DNA from: Polaribacter sp. MED152
GTDB taxonomy: Bacteria; Bacteroidota; Bacteroidia; Flavobacteriales; Flavobacteriaceae
Length of the DNA: 64,000 nt
Direction of reading: 5' to 3'
NCBI RefSeq assembly: GCF_000152945.2
Contig: NC_020830.1
Location: forward strand, 496,001-560,000
The position numbers and the translations under genes are program-made. Positions 1 to 7,225 of this stretch are shown one piece after another. How positions within the stretch are numbered: the first letter of the stretch is position 1; each line of letters starts with the position of its first letter. Under the pieces are notes generated by a model. It was not told the DNA's origin. It was given only the letters and a program-made list of their open reading frames with translations, and made no database searches.

Positions 1-1
1 T

Positions 2-346
2 TTTTTAATTGGTGCTAGTATTAGTTCTATTGGGGTGTATTTTTTCTGGCAAAAGAAAAACGCCACTTTTGATTATGGTATGGATGCTAGAACGCTTAAA
101 ACTATTAGAATTAGAGAAAGAGTCTATTCTAATGAGGCCAAAAAAGTGATGCAAACTTCAGATATTGATAGCCTTAAGATAGAAAAGATTTTAAACTTTG
201 GCGATGTGGATTTTGGGAAAGGAAAACCAAGACAGAAGCCTTGTGCTGAGTACTTTGTTACTGGAAAGAAAGAATTAGAAAATGTTAGTTTATACATTTC
301 TAGATGCGACTCTACTTCTACTATTCAAAAAATAATGATACAATAA
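2..346 (+). CDS. Membrane-anchored hypothetical protein, 5' end cut off by window
   Basis: The reading frame is open from the first bases of the window, so the N terminus lies outside it. A GTG at 35 could be read as a start, but the frame upstream of it encodes more of a hydrophobic helix (ending GVYFFWQ), so I treat the gene as partial. What remains is the end of one transmembrane helix, a basic KK flank and about 90 polar residues with two cysteines. I do not recognise the family. It converges with the YdeI-like gene, with its stop touching that gene's stop. Confidence 0.6.
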   Translation, partial: FLIGASISSIGVYFFWQKKNATFDYGMDARTLKTIRIRERVYSNEAKKVMQTSDIDSLKIEKILNFGDVDFGKGKPRQKPCAEYFVTGKKELENVSLYISRCDSTSTIQKIMIQ

Positions 347-934
347 TTATTTATATTTATCATTTAAGCCTTTTCCTGCTTTAATTAGAGGAATAATTTT
401 CTCAATTCTAGAATTTTTAGTGTTTTCTCTTTTGGCTGTAGAAATATACTCAGCATATTCTCTTTGCTTTGATAAGGTTAACTTATAAAATGCAACCTTT
501 AGAGCTTTATTAGAATTCAAAACCAATTTAAGTTCAGAAGGTAAAGCAACAGGCTTGGTATTTCTAGTTGGTTTAATTTCTTTACCAGCTTTACAGTTTT
601 CAATTGCTTCTAAAACATAAATCTTAACTAGCTCTTTATCAATTTCAGCAATAGAGCTAAATCTCATTTGCCTTAAAGCTTTTGTTTTATTCTCTTGAGC
701 ATTGATTAATAGATTTGCTTTATCCTTTAAAAATACCCCTTGATGAAACCAAAGACCCACATAATTTTTAAAAGCTGACATTCCTAAAATATTTTTACCA
801 TTAAAAATATAAGCAGGTATACCCCATTTTATATCTTCAACTAAAGGCAACTCATTTAAAATTGAACGAAGTAAAACTAACTCTTCTTTCCAAAAATCTT
901 GTTTGGTAATGTATTCCGTAATTTCCTTATTCAT
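347..934 (-). CDS. YdeI/OmpD-associated-like protein with DUF1801 domain
   Basis: The 195-residue protein has an N-terminal DUF1801-type fold: a helical start, then a VEDIKWGIPAY segment and a GLWFHQGVFL strand, both typical of the family. The C-terminal half is a basic YdeI-like region (LSKQREYAEYISTAKR...RIEKII). Proteins of this architecture are common in Bacteroidota and their biochemical role is not established. Its start lies inside the end of trmH (8-nt overlap), so the two are probably co-transcribed. No signal peptide or membrane segment is visible. Confidence 0.75.
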   Translation of the reverse strand: MNKEITEYITKQDFWKEELVLLRSILNELPLVEDIKWGIPAYIFNGKNILGMSAFKNYVGLWFHQGVFLKDKANLLINAQENKTKALRQMRFSSIAEIDKELVKIYVLEAIENCKAGKEIKPTRNTKPVALPSELKLVLNSNKALKVAFYKLTLSKQREYAEYISTAKRENTKNSRIEKIIPLIKAGKGLNDKYK

Positions 935-1604
935 CCTCTAATTGTTGGTAAAACCTTTCTTCTATTTTAGTAACATTCTTAATAGTTTCTTTAATCCATT
1001 GCAGATATAGTTGTTCCTTTTCATCGTTAGAAAGCATCCAATCAATACGTGAATTTTTAAGTCTAGTTGTTACATCTTGTAAAATAATAGCTGCAGCTAC
1101 AGAAATGTTAAAACTTTCTGTAAACCCAACCATCGGAATTTTTAAAAAACCATCTGCATGTTCTTTTACAGTATCTGAAATACCTGTTGCTTCTGCTCCA
1201 AAAACAAAAGCCGTTTTTTTATCAATTTTGAAATCTTGTAAAAGATTGGCATCAGCATGTGGAGAGGTTGCTATAATCTGATATCCAGCTGTTTTTAAAT
1301 GATTTAAACATGTTTTCGTATTATCACCATCTGTTTTGTATCTTTTAGTGGTAATCCATTTCTGGGCACCTTTTGTAACATATTTAGATACTCTATTAAT
1401 GTACCTATTCTCTATAACATGTAAATCTTGAACACCAAAAATATCGCAGGTTCTAACTACTGCACTTGCATTATGAGGTTGATAAATATCTTCTAAAACA
1501 ACTGTAAAATGTCTAGTTCTTTCTGCCAAAACTTTCTGAAAAGTCTGTTTTCTTTTGTCAGTCAAAAAACCTTCTAGATACTCCAATAACTTTTTATCTA
1601 CCAT
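927..1604 (-). CDS. trmH: tRNA (guanosine-2'-O-)-methyltransferase TrmH (SPOUT family)
   Basis: This is a SpoU/TrmH-type 2'-O-methyltransferase, expected to methylate G18 of tRNA with SAM. The SPOUT motifs are present: an early NASAVVRTCDIFG block with the catalytic-type Asn and Arg, FGAEATGIS (motif 2) and IPMVGFTESFNISVAAAI (motif 3, trefoil knot). A basic C-terminal extension follows, as in TrmH. I prefer the second in-frame ATG (1604, MVDKK) because the first ATG at 1616 overlaps a TAnnTTTG-like box at 1610-1617, but either start is possible. It reads divergently from the sirtuin gene 38 nt away. Confidence 0.85.
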   Translation of the reverse strand: MVDKKLLEYLEGFLTDKRKQTFQKVLAERTRHFTVVLEDIYQPHNASAVVRTCDIFGVQDLHVIENRYINRVSKYVTKGAQKWITTKRYKTDGDNTKTCLNHLKTAGYQIIATSPHADANLLQDFKIDKKTAFVFGAEATGISDTVKEHADGFLKIPMVGFTESFNISVAAAIILQDVTTRLKNSRIDWMLSNDEKEQLYLQWIKETIKNVTKIEERFYQQLEDE

Positions 1605-1642
1605 AAATACAAACATATCATTTTATTATTATTTTTACTAAT

Positions 1643-2326
1643 ATGAAAAATGTAGTAGTACTTACAGGTGCAGGAATTTCCGCAGATAGTGGTATAAAAA
1701 CTTTTAGAGATGCTGATGGTTTATGGGAAGGTCATGATGTTATGGAAGTTGCCTCTCCAAGAGGTTTTAGAAATAATCCTGAATTAGTTTTAGACTTTTA
1801 TAATCAAAGAAGAAGGCAATTGTTAGAGGTAGAACCTAATAAAGCGCATTTAAATTTAAAGAAATTAGAAAAATATTATAAGGTAAATATCATTACTCAA
1901 AATGTAGATGATTTGCACGAAAGAGCAGGTAGTATTGCTATTACTCATTTGCATGGAGAGCTATTAAAAGTTAGAAGCACTAAAAATGAAGCAGATGTTC
2001 TAAATTGGAAGAAAGATTTAAATTTAGGTGATGTTTGTAAATTAGGATATCAATTAAGACCACATATTGTATGGTTTGGAGAAATGGTACCTATGTTAGA
2101 TAAAGCAATAGAAATTACGAAAAGAGCTGATATTCTAGTGGTAATTGGCACTTCTATGCAAGTATATCCTGCAGCTAGTTTAATTGAGTTTATAGGTAAT
2201 GAAGTTCCTATTTATTTTATAGACCCTAAACCAAATATAAATAGGCATTTATTTAATAAGCTAACAGTTATTAGTGATAATGCAACTAACGGAACTGATA
2301 AATTATTAGAAATTCTTAAGCTGTAA
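1643..2326 (+). CDS. cobB: Sir2-family NAD-dependent protein deacylase (sirtuin)
   Basis: This is a compact 227-residue sirtuin that removes acyl groups from lysines using NAD+. It has the NAD-binding GAGISADSGIKTFR motif, TQNVDDLHERAG, the catalytic His in HLHGEL (about residue 104), PHIVWFGE and GTSMQVYPAA. Tyr53 and Arg56 in DFYNQRR match the Y-x-x-R signature of class III (SIRT5/CobB) desuccinylases. The small zinc module has lost its four cysteines, since only one Cys is left in that segment. The ATG start directly precedes the conserved first strand. The 3' end overlaps the convergent small exported ORF. Confidence 0.9.
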   Translation: MKNVVVLTGAGISADSGIKTFRDADGLWEGHDVMEVASPRGFRNNPELVLDFYNQRRRQLLEVEPNKAHLNLKKLEKYYKVNIITQNVDDLHERAGSIAITHLHGELLKVRSTKNEADVLNWKKDLNLGDVCKLGYQLRPHIVWFGEMVPMLDKAIEITKRADILVVIGTSMQVYPAASLIEFIGNEVPIYFIDPKPNINRHLFNKLTVISDNATNGTDKLLEILKL

Positions 2327-2564
2327 ACGGTCTTACTAAACTTTTTCTACCCATTTCAGAAACACACATTAACTCTGCAATGTGAATTACTTTTAGAAAG
2401 GTTAAGCTTAGTCCCATATTAACACTTTCATCAAGGGTTACTTCGTTTTCAGTTTTTATAGAAGATTTGGCTTTTTCAATCTGACGTTCACTAAGATCGC
2501 CATAAGAGTTGATATTTAAAGCTGTAACAATTAAGGAAACTAGAATTATTAGGGATTTTCTCAT
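2316..2564 (-). CDS. Small exported hypothetical protein
   Basis: The 82-residue ORF has a credible signal peptide (MRKSL, hydrophobic core, cleavage near NSYG) and a short polar mature part. A TAAATTTG box at 2630-2637 on the same strand fits the flavobacterial -7 element. No family is recognised. The last 11 nt overlap the end of the sirtuin gene on the other strand. The gene may be real given the signal peptide and promoter, but its length and overlap keep confidence moderate. Confidence 0.5.
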   Translation of the reverse strand: MRKSLIILVSLIVTALNINSYGDLSERQIEKAKSSIKTENEVTLDESVNMGLSLTFLKVIHIAELMCVSEMGRKSLVRPFTA

Positions 2565-2639
2565 GATATTTTCTTTATATCATAAAGATAACCCCAATTT
2601 GAACCTTAAAGATTAAACTTCGCTTTGTACAAATTTACT

Positions 2640-2661
2640 GTAGACGAATGAAACTTAAGTT
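2640..2661. repeat. Short repeated motif, copy 1
   Basis: This 22-nt stretch matches 6668-6689 at 19 of 22 positions; both contain GACGAATGAAA. Each copy sits a few bases beyond the stop codon of a minus-strand gene (LytTR regulator here, DUF6495-like gene at the other). It may be a small dispersed intergenic element or a processing site; its function is unknown. Confidence 0.4.
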
Positions 2662-2673
2662 ACGATTAGAAAC

Positions 2674-3378
2674 TTATAACAGATCTAAACGCTTCATTAA
2701 TTCTGGTCTGTTAGATCTACTTACAGGAATTACATCCTTTTTAATTAAAACACTATTATCCTCTATATCAATAATATGTTTTACATTTATTATATAAGAT
2801 CTATGGACTTTTAGAAATAAAGAATCTGGTAACTTTTCCTCTATTTTTTTAAGTGTAGAGTGCACTATATAATTCTTCTCTTCAGTTTTAATATTGATAT
2901 AATCACCTTTAGCTTCAATTAGATAAATACTAGGCAAATCAATCTTTATAAGCCTTCTATCAATATTTACATAAAAGTCATTTTTTATTACTGGAGCAGG
3001 AGTTGCTTTTTCTTTTTTAGCAACTGCTAATGCCTTTTGCGCTTTCTGTATTGCCTTTTTAAATCTAGGTAATTCTACTGGCTTTAAAAGGTAATCTACA
3101 ATAAAATCAAACTCAAAAGCCTCTATTGCATACTTTGCATCTGTTGTAGTAAAAATAACTTTTGGTGGGTCTTTTAATGTTTTTATAAAATCTACTCCAC
3201 TAAAAGCTGGCATATGAATATCTAAGAAAATTAAATCTACCTTATTTTCATTTAAATACTTTATGGCCTCAATAGCATCAGAAAATTCTTCAACTAGGTT
3301 TACATCTTTAATTTCATTACACAGCGTTTTAATAATTACGCGTGCCATTTTTTCATCGTCTATTACTATACAATTCAT
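2674..3378 (-). CDS. LytTR-family response regulator (FIST phosphorelay output)
   Basis: The protein is 234 residues: a receiver domain (1-120) and a LytTR DNA-binding domain (about 135-234). The receiver has acidic DDE at 7-9, phospho-acceptor Asp53 in FLDIHMPAFSG, and the conserved Thr and Lys (FTTTD, LLKPVE). The LytTR domain shows the HSTLKKIEEKLP and FLKVHRSYIIN motifs. It is the last gene of a FIST-kinase-HPt-regulator run with gaps of only a few bases, so it is probably the transcriptional output of that relay. LytTR proteins usually bind paired direct repeats; the target here is unknown. Confidence 0.85.
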   Translation of the reverse strand: MNCIVIDDEKMARVIIKTLCNEIKDVNLVEEFSDAIEAIKYLNENKVDLIFLDIHMPAFSGVDFIKTLKDPPKVIFTTTDAKYAIEAFEFDFIVDYLLKPVELPRFKKAIQKAQKALAVAKKEKATPAPVIKNDFYVNIDRRLIKIDLPSIYLIEAKGDYINIKTEEKNYIVHSTLKKIEEKLPDSLFLKVHRSYIINVKHIIDIEDNSVLIKKDVIPVSRSNRPELMKRLDLL

Positions 3379-3382
3379 GTTT

Positions 3383-3706
3383 CTAAATAGTTTTTAAATA
3401 TTTAGTAATTGCTGCAAGTGTATTTTCAAATTCTTCTTGTAAACCTTGGTTGGATTGATTGTTTCGAAGTACTTCTTCTAATTTCACAGCACTGTTATAA
3501 CTAGTTTCTAAGCCCAAAATACTAAATTTATGTTTAATGCGATGAACGTTACTCGCAATAATTTCAGAATTTTTAGTTTTTAAGCATTCAAAATATTCTT
3601 TTTTCTCATCAGGAAATTCATCTTTAATCACTTGAATTAAAGTTTGTCTTATTGAGTCATCTCCTCTGGCCAATTGTTCTATATAATTTAAATTGGGTTC
3701 TATCAT
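3383..3706 (-). CDS. Stand-alone HPt (histidine phosphotransfer) domain protein
   Basis: The 107-residue, largely helical protein has the HPt signature VHRIKHKFSILGLE, with His55 as the likely phosphorylated residue. HPt proteins relay phosphate between receiver domains. It lies between the kinase gene (2-nt gap) and the LytTR regulator gene (4-nt gap), which places it in the same pathway. The kinase itself has no receiver domain, so the phosphate donor for this HPt would have to be a separate receiver. The single-domain receiver at 6144-6557 is the obvious candidate. Confidence 0.75.
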   Translation of the reverse strand: MIEPNLNYIEQLARGDDSIRQTLIQVIKDEFPDEKKEYFECLKTKNSEIIASNVHRIKHKFSILGLETSYNSAVKLEEVLRNNQSNQGLQEEFENTLAAITKYLKTI

Positions 3707-3708
3707 AG

Positions 3709-4755
3709 CTACTTTCTTAAAGTAAATATTACAAGTGTTTCTTCACCTGGGTTCGATTTTATTTCAATATTACCATAATAAACTTCCACAATCTTTTTGG
3801 CAATAGATAGACCTATACCTGAAGATTGATTGTCATTATTTAATTTTTGAAAAGCATTAAAAATTTTATCTAAATACTGATTTTCTATTCCTTTTCCATT
3901 ATCCTTAACACAAAATTTCCAGTAGTTTTTCTCTTCTTCAAATAGAATTTCAACCAAGCCATTCTCACCTTTATCATTGTATTTAATGGCGTTATCTATT
4001 AAATGATAAAAAAGTAAATTTAATCGATATGTATCACCACTAATTATTGGTAGATTGTCTTGAATTTTGATTTCTATTTTATTAGGATTTTTGATTAATT
4101 TTAATAAACTTTTTAATAAATCATTTAAATCAATATCTCGCTTTTTATTGTGAATTTTATCAATATTAGTATACTCGTAAACATTTTTTATTAGAGAATC
4201 CATCTTTTCTACATTCTCGCCAATTAAACGAAGTATATCTTTACCACCTTCATCTATTTGATCTTGATAATCTGTCTTTAACCAAGTAGTTAACGCTTCT
4301 ATACTTTGTAAGGGTGATTGTAAATCATGAGAAATCATTTGAGCATAATCATTCAGTTCTGCATTTTGCTTTTCTAAATTAGAAAGTAAAAGATCTTTCT
4401 GCTTATTAATTTCTATAATTTCTTTGGTTTGATTATCAATAAAATCTACTAATTTTAAAGAATCTGATTCTTCTAAATTATTGGTTTCATCTAAACCATA
4501 AAACTTTAATGTATTAATTACATTATTAAGTTTAGCTATTATTTCTTTTTGAGCTTCTGATTCTTCTCTTAACTGCTGATTAGATTCAAAAAGTTCTTCT
4601 GAACTTATAGATGCAGCTCTTTGCAACATTTTAAATTGCTCATCAGAAGTATTATAAGACCTTTCAATGGCCTCTAAAAATTCATTTAAGTCATCATCTG
4701 ACTTAAATTTTTCGGGTAAATATTTACGAATTTGTCTTTTAAGTAAAGAGTTCAT
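3709..4755 (-). CDS. Soluble histidine kinase partnered with FIST protein
   Basis: The 348-residue kinase has no membrane segment. An N-terminal helical region and coiled coil (about 45-135) lead to HisKA with ISHDLQSPLQ (His143), followed by a HATPase domain with N box (NAIKYND), G1 (DNGKG) and G2 (GIGLSIA). A longer frame starts 16 codons upstream at 4803, but I chose the ATG at 4755 because it forms a TAATG stop/start overlap with the FIST gene, a sign of translational coupling. Sensing is presumably delegated to the FIST protein. The kinase and HPt genes are 2 nt apart. Confidence 0.85.
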   Translation of the reverse strand: MNSLLKRQIRKYLPEKFKSDDDLNEFLEAIERSYNTSDEQFKMLQRAASISSEELFESNQQLREESEAQKEIIAKLNNVINTLKFYGLDETNNLEESDSLKLVDFIDNQTKEIIEINKQKDLLLSNLEKQNAELNDYAQMISHDLQSPLQSIEALTTWLKTDYQDQIDEGGKDILRLIGENVEKMDSLIKNVYEYTNIDKIHNKKRDIDLNDLLKSLLKLIKNPNKIEIKIQDNLPIISGDTYRLNLLFYHLIDNAIKYNDKGENGLVEILFEEEKNYWKFCVKDNGKGIENQYLDKIFNAFQKLNNDNQSSGIGLSIAKKIVEVYYGNIEIKSNPGEETLVIFTLRK

Positions 4756-5897
4756 TACTCGCTTATTAATGTAATTGCCATTGTTTGATTGTGCAGTTGA
4801 CAATTAGTTTCATCTTCAAAAGGAGCAATTTCTCCATAAGAATAAAAACCGCTTACTAACGTATTTGCACCAATTACTTCCATAACTTCTTCTACTTCCT
4901 CCTCTACTCTTTGATCTAGCACCAATTTTCTACCAATACAACTAACTAATATGGCTAATTCAGGTGCATTTTTTCTTTCAGCTAATGCTTTTTCAGCACC
5001 AATTTCTGCTGCATTTACAATGCTATCTACATTTGTCATCATTAACTGTACTTGAGATCCTTCTAAAATATCTCCAGCTAAAATCATAGAATTGTCTTCT
5101 TCATTAATATTTAAAATGGTTCTAACAATCGATTTTTTATCATCTTTAGATTTTACATTTAAAGGATATAATAAGGCAGCACCTGGTAATTCTTTAGATT
5201 TTTCTCCTAAATAGGTTTTGTATAAGTCTAAGGCTGGTTTACCATCAATTTCGTACAATATATTATCTTTCGATTTGGTAACTAATCTTTCTGGTCCAAA
5301 AGGTGTCCATCCTCCATTAGAGGCAAAAGAAATTTCTAAAGATTCTCCATACAAACCAATAGCAATAATTTCACCTTCTTTTGGCAACTCGTTGTAAGAA
5401 GAAAGTGTTTTTTCAAATCTTGCTGCATCTCCACATAGTGCGCCTGTAACAATTAAATCTTGGTCTGAAGCTGAGTTCATACCAATAGCCAATTGACTTC
5501 CATTAATAAAACTACCATCAGAAATAATAAAAACGTGTTTTAAATTTTCTTGAGGTAATTGTTTTATAAGTTCTTTACCAACTTCTGTACTATTTAAACT
5601 TTCTTGATTCTCGCTAATTACGTTGGTAGTTTTAATAACAAAACTACTTTTTTCAAACTCTATAGCTGTTACAACAATAGATTCATCATCTACAGACTCT
5701 GATGTAATATTACCCGAGGTTGAACCAAAAACAAGATGACCATCAGGAAAAATAGATTTAATTTCATCATAAACAGATTCTGCTTCTAACAAATATCTAC
5801 TGCCAAAAATTAAAACCAAAGGTGCTTTTAAAGTTTGTTTATCAGTAATAAATTTAAACTCTGAATTTGCTTCCCTTTTTAATTGTACAGTTTTCAT
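4755..5897 (-). CDS. FIST-domain sensory protein (FIST_N + FIST_C)
   Basis: The 380-residue cytoplasmic protein has FIST_N (about 25-215; GSTSGNITS, ISDGSFINGSQ, GALCGDAARF) and FIST_C (about 220-375), ending in the typical CQLHNQTMAITL segment. FIST domains are proposed sensors of small ligands, possibly amino acids, coupled to signal transduction; the ligand here is unknown. It is the first gene of a four-gene run (FIST, kinase, HPt, LytTR) and is translationally coupled to the kinase. The 246 bp upstream to the receiver gene contain AT-rich sequence without a clear consensus promoter. Confidence 0.85.
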   Translation of the reverse strand: MKTVQLKREANSEFKFITDKQTLKAPLVLIFGSRYLLEAESVYDEIKSIFPDGHLVFGSTSGNITSESVDDESIVVTAIEFEKSSFVIKTTNVISENQESLNSTEVGKELIKQLPQENLKHVFIISDGSFINGSQLAIGMNSASDQDLIVTGALCGDAARFEKTLSSYNELPKEGEIIAIGLYGESLEISFASNGGWTPFGPERLVTKSKDNILYEIDGKPALDLYKTYLGEKSKELPGAALLYPLNVKSKDDKKSIVRTILNINEEDNSMILAGDILEGSQVQLMMTNVDSIVNAAEIGAEKALAERKNAPELAILVSCIGRKLVLDQRVEEEVEEVMEVIGANTLVSGFYSYGEIAPFEDETNCQLHNQTMAITLISE

Positions 5898-6128
5898 TAT
5901 TCTATATTTGGTTAGAGGTTTACTAAGTTATAATATTGATTGTATTATGCATAGTATAAGCACTAAATTTACAATCTTTTTGGCAATACATAATCTATTT
6001 CTGTAAGAATATTATAACAAAAATAAAAAATTATTAAAAAGAACGTTAAAACAAAGTTGCTGATAGCCAAAAGTTTAAAAAACAGATTTAGAAATTAAAA
6101 TGATGATAAAGTAGGTAATAAAGAATTT

Positions 6129-6153
6129 AAAAAAGTAAAGTTTTTATACTTTT
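6129..6153 (-). terminator. Weak AT-only hairpin after receiver gene
   Basis: On the minus strand AAAAGTA and TACTTTT can pair across a 9-nt loop and are followed by a run of T. The stop codon of the receiver gene lies in the hairpin. The stem has little GC, so a terminator role is only possible. Confidence 0.3.
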
Positions 6154-6557
6154 CTTAATTCATTCACGCTCCAATATGCCAAAACTTTTTCAATTTTTTT
6201 GACATAATCCTCATATTTAAGTGGCTTTAATACATAACCAGACATCCCTGTTTTGTAACATTCAATTAGGTCTGATTGATTACTAGAAGTAGTTAATATT
6301 ACTGTAGGAATATGTAACAATTCCTCATTAGCTTTAATGATTTTCAAAAATTCAATTCCGCTAATTTTAGGCATGTTAAGATCTAATAAAATTAAATCTG
6401 GTATGTTTGATTTATCTTCTAAAAATTTTAGAGCTTCCTCTCCATTCTTTGCCTCATGAAGCGTATGGTTTAATTTTAATAATGAAATGGTTCTTTTCAT
6501 TTTCATTATTTCGATTAAATTATCTTCTACAAGTAATATTTTAAGGTTTTTTTCCAA
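6144..6557 (-). CDS. Single-domain response regulator (CheY/Rcp1-like)
   Basis: The 137-residue protein consists of only a receiver domain: acidic ED near residue 11, phospho-acceptor Asp59 in LILLDLNMPKISG, ILTTSS, and the conserved Lys in YVLKPLKYEDY. It has the Rcp1-type long spacing and no output domain. It is upstream of and on the same strand as the FIST-kinase-HPt-LytTR run. A kinase without a receiver next to a free HPt needs an intermediate receiver, so I infer that this protein may be the Spo0F-like carrier. It may equally act alone. Confidence 0.85.
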   Translation of the reverse strand: MEKNLKILLVEDNLIEIMKMKRTISLLKLNHTLHEAKNGEEALKFLEDKSNIPDLILLDLNMPKISGIEFLKIIKANEELLHIPTVILTTSSNQSDLIECYKTGMSGYVLKPLKYEDYVKKIEKVLAYWSVNELRKV

Positions 6558-6667
6558 CTCTGCAATTTTTGTTTTAATATTAACTACAGCAAAGTAAATC
6601 TAAACTAATTTACTTTATTAAAATTAGTGTTAGAAAGTAATTTGCATTCGATTAAATACCAATAAGT

Positions 6668-6689
6668 GTCGACGAATGAAATTTAACTT
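6668..6689. repeat. Short repeated motif, copy 2
   Basis: This is the partner of 2640-2661 (19 of 22 identical, same orientation), 4 nt beyond the stop of the DUF6495-like gene. Unlike copy 1, its right half is not palindromic. Confidence 0.4.
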
Positions 6690-6692
6690 TAT

Positions 6693-7160
6693 TTAAGAGA
6701 CTAAACTATTTATATAATCGTAAATCTCTCCTTTAGAAATTGAACTACCTTTTTCTATTAAATCAAAGATTTCTAAATTTCTTTCACCATTGTAAGATTT
6801 ACTTCCTTTAAAAATTTCTACAGAATTGTCCATAGGGTTTTGCATGAGCCATTCAAAACCTTTTTGCTCTAATAAATTAATATCCCAATTGACTTTAATA
6901 GCAATTCTGTGAATTTGTTCATCTTCACATTTAAACAAGTTTGCAGAAGTTTTAGAAAAATGTTCTACATAGTTTACTTTTGTTAAAACATCATCCCAAA
7001 CCAAATCCGAAAAAATATTCATTTCTTCTTCTGCTACCTTAGGTTTATTGGTCTTAATATCTTGCCATTCTTTTACGTCTATACTTTGTGTTGCTAAAAA
7101 CTGAGCAAACTCTTTATGCAAACTTTCAAATTGTTCTTTGGTAAGTTGTCTATATTTCAT
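6693..7160 (-). CDS. DUF6495-like conserved flavobacterial protein
   Basis: The 155-residue cytoplasmic protein begins MKYRQLTKEQFESLHKEF and contains FLATQSIDVKEW and EEEMNIFSDLVWDDVL. I recall this pattern as a conserved hypothetical family of Bacteroidota (DUF6495). No catalytic motif, signal peptide or membrane helix is evident, and the function is unknown. The gene lies downstream of the TonB receptor on the same strand, with a strong terminator between them, so it is probably transcribed separately. Confidence 0.7.
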   Translation of the reverse strand: MKYRQLTKEQFESLHKEFAQFLATQSIDVKEWQDIKTNKPKVAEEEMNIFSDLVWDDVLTKVNYVEHFSKTSANLFKCEDEQIHRIAIKVNWDINLLEQKGFEWLMQNPMDNSVEIFKGSKSYNGERNLEIFDLIEKGSSISKGEIYDYINSLVS

Positions 7161-7170
7161 TTTGTTCCAT

Positions 7171-7201
7171 TAAAAAACCGCTCAAAAAGTTTTGAGCGGT
7201 T
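7171..7201 (-). terminator. Rho-independent terminator of the Oar-like receptor gene
   Basis: A perfect 12-bp inverted repeat (AACCGCTCAAAA, 7176-7187, with 7190-7201) closes a tiny loop, and on the minus strand it is followed by a run of six T. It lies 25 nt past the receptor stop codon. Confidence 0.85.
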
Positions 7202-7225
7202 CAAATATCTATTTATTATTTTGGT

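Noticed and set aside
1643..2326. Sirtuin as a component of an anti-phage (Sir2-type) system
   Set aside because: It is a compact CobB-like deacylase with normal deacylase motifs and no effector or sensor partner.
5898..6143. Small gene between the FIST gene and the receiver gene
   Set aside because: No frame with a credible start or signal peptide; only AT-rich sequence with TATGCATA near 5946.
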